From: Megamonas sp. UBA1799
GTDB lineage: Bacteria; Bacillota; Negativicutes; Selenomonadales; Selenomonadaceae
DNA: 41,293 nt
NCBI GenBank assembly: GCA_002319815.1
Contig: DCFR01000085.1
Span: 1 to 41,293, forward strand
Direction: 5' to 3'
In this document: in pieces, positions 40,808 to 41,293 of the stretch
Numbering within the stretch: position 1 is the stretch's first letter
Layout: every line of letters starts with the position of its first letter
Translations under genes and position numbers: made by a program
Notes under the pieces: model-generated
Told to the model about the DNA's origin: nothing
What the model saw: the letters and a program-made list of their open reading frames with translations, nothing else
Database searches by the model: none

Positions 40808-40899
40808 TATAGAAATGGTACCATTGGTAAACGGTCAGCCCTACAAGGTTTAGCTTAGTAATCCACCTAGTTTGCAGACTGGAGGCGGATTACTTTTTT
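40808..40899 (+). ncRNA. Candidate antisense antitoxin RNA, ~90 nt
   Basis: A short untranslated unit with -10 box TATAAT at 40798, a self-complementary AATGGTACCATT near the 5' end, a second small stem (TAAAC with GTTTA), and a strong intrinsic terminator: GTAATCC (40858-40864) with GGATTAC (40887-40893), then six T. No plausible ORF lies within. On the opposite strand it overlaps the second half of the 34-residue hydrophobic ORF at 40850-40954 and its downstream region, the layout of type I antitoxin RNAs. Function inferred from structure and position. Confidence 0.6.
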
Positions 40900-40954
40900 C
40901 TAAAAGTATCATAAGAACGATGAGAAACAACAAAGTTATATTCGTAGCAATCAT
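40850..40954 (-). CDS. Small hydrophobic peptide, candidate type I toxin (34 aa)
   Basis: The minus strand has ATG at 40954 and a 34-codon frame. The product starts MIATNITLLFLIVLMILL, a single membrane helix, then a charged turn EKS and a proline-rich tail NPPPVCKLGGLLS that is read through the inverted repeat of the opposing RNA's terminator. Size, single helix, polar tail and the convergent overlapping RNA match type I toxins of Gram-positive bacteria (Fst/TxpA/BsrG style), though the sequence is not one I can assign. Its ATG lies 2 nt after the stop of the DUF1829-like gene (TAATCATG). No good ribosome site is near (GGATGA about 19 nt upstream), so translation may be coupled to that gene. 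Too short to be certain. Confidence 0.55.
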   Translation of the reverse strand: MIATNITLLFLIVLMILLEKSNPPPVCKLGGLLS

Positions 40955-40956
40955 GA

Positions 40957-41293
40957 TTATACAGCTAATTCATCCATGTAATCTTGGCGTTTAGACCATT
41001 TAATGGTTTTTGCGTTATAAATATTTAATGCATCAATAACTTTTTCATCGAAATTTTTGCGGTCATTAAGGAAAATGATTAAATCATTTTCTTTATCAGC
41101 TCTAGTAAGTCGAATATCATTCCAAGTAAAAAGTGTACTTTTTATAACGTTTTCTCGCGGAGTATTAATGGCAAAAACAAATCTTTCGGGACGGTTCTTT
41201 TTCCTAGATGTTGGAATCACAAAATCAATTTTATAATCAAATCCGCTTTTTCCTTGTATTTTTACATTCGTAAATTGCAATAGCAAATTGAAC
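40957..41293 (-). CDS. DUF1829-like protein, C-terminal part (runs off the window)
   Basis: The frame is open to the window edge, so the N-terminus is missing; about 111 residues are visible. SGFDYKIDFVIP, then RPERFVFAINTP, then STLFTWNDIRLTRADKENDL, FLNDRKNF and IKWSKRQDYMDELA match my memory of the DUF1829 domain, which normally follows a DUF1828 domain in proteins of phages and islands. Biochemical function unknown to me. An in-frame TTG at 41286 is not a credible start. The stop is 2 nt before the ATG of the small hydrophobic ORF, suggesting a common transcript. Confidence 0.65.
   Translation of the reverse strand, partial: FNLLLQFTNVKIQGKSGFDYKIDFVIPTSRKKNRPERFVFAINTPRENVIKSTLFTWNDIRLTRADKENDLIIFLNDRKNFDEKVIDALNIYNAKTIKWSKRQDYMDELAV

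Larger units (their letters stand above)
38626..41293. mobile_element. Left end of an integrated genetic element (prophage or ICE-like)
   Basis: Base composition drops sharply to AT-rich after the ara operon terminator. The segment begins with a tyrosine integrase transcribed toward the host genes, flanked by short direct repeats at its 3' end, and continues with accessory genes all on the minus strand. The boundary is approximate because the att core and the right end are not visible. No structural phage or conjugation genes are in view apart from a possible VirB10/TrbI-like domain. Confidence 0.7.

Noticed and set aside
40920..40994. Plus-strand 24-codon hydrophobic ORF (begins MRNNKVIF) just after the small RNA terminator
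   Set aside because: It has no ribosome site, lies past the terminator, and is antisense to the end of the DUF1829-like gene and the start of the minus-strand peptide; its hydrophobicity probably mirrors the opposite strand's codons.

Overview
The window reads as chromosome of an anaerobic, probably motile Firmicute with a moderately GC-rich genome. My best guess is the Negativicutes (Selenomonas/Megasphaera relatives). This rests on gene content and style: strong GGAGG ribosome binding sites, a Cache chemoreceptor, a 7TM-DISM diguanylate cyclase, a BioY-BioD-BioA cluster, an AraR-type GntR/LacI repressor, and a stand-alone EIIA(Glc). No rRNA, tRNA or CRISPR array was seen. Nothing was searched; family names come from motifs read in the translations.

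Layout. 1-3.9 kb: signalling (chemoreceptor, membrane diguanylate cyclase), then a 56-residue small ORF on the minus strand. 4.2-7.2 kb: two consecutive exported alpha/beta-hydrolases (class 3 lipase type and DUF3089 type). 7.5-10.7 kb: an AT-rich zinc island, znuC-znuB-zur (minus) divergent from znuA (plus), with a 21-bp palindromic candidate Zur operator between the two promoters. 10.8-17.7 kb: sulphur/amino-acid block, metC-malY (minus; two PLP C-S lyases behind a consensus promoter with a 14-bp-arm palindrome at +1) divergent from a URO-D/MtaA-like methyltransferase and a complete polar-amino-acid ABC importer that resembles cystine systems. 17.7-21 kb: unknown 157-aa protein, alr, deoC (minus), nitroreductase (minus). 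21.3-25.5 kb: secreted protein, ROK kinase, nagB, nagA and a lone EIIA(Glc). 25.5-26.5 kb: exported unknown protein and small GNAT (both minus). 26.7-29.5 kb: bioY-bioD-bioA behind a textbook BirA operator overlapping the -35 box. 29.6-33.1 kb: REC-GGDEF(degenerate)-EAL protein translationally coupled to a HAD phosphatase, then galM. 33.2-38.5 kb: araR-araB-araA-araD, a full L-arabinose to D-xylulose-5-P route with its repressor but no transporter.

38.6 kb to the end: AT-rich accessory DNA, the left end of an integrated element. It has a tyrosine integrase with three 9-bp repeats at its 3' end, a secreted protein with a possible VirB10/TrbI-like domain, a candidate type I toxin-antitoxin pair (34-aa hydrophobic ORF opposite a ~90-nt RNA with its own terminator), and the C-terminal part of a DUF1829-like protein that runs off the window. 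The peptide ORF begins 2 nt after the stop codon of the DUF1829-like gene. I consider this compact arrangement the most interesting lead.

Intergenic regions are notable for long, near-perfect hairpins (arms 11-25 bp) at 7425, 9598, 13263, 19471 and 21108. Several lack a U-tract and lie between divergent genes, so simple terminator function does not explain them all.
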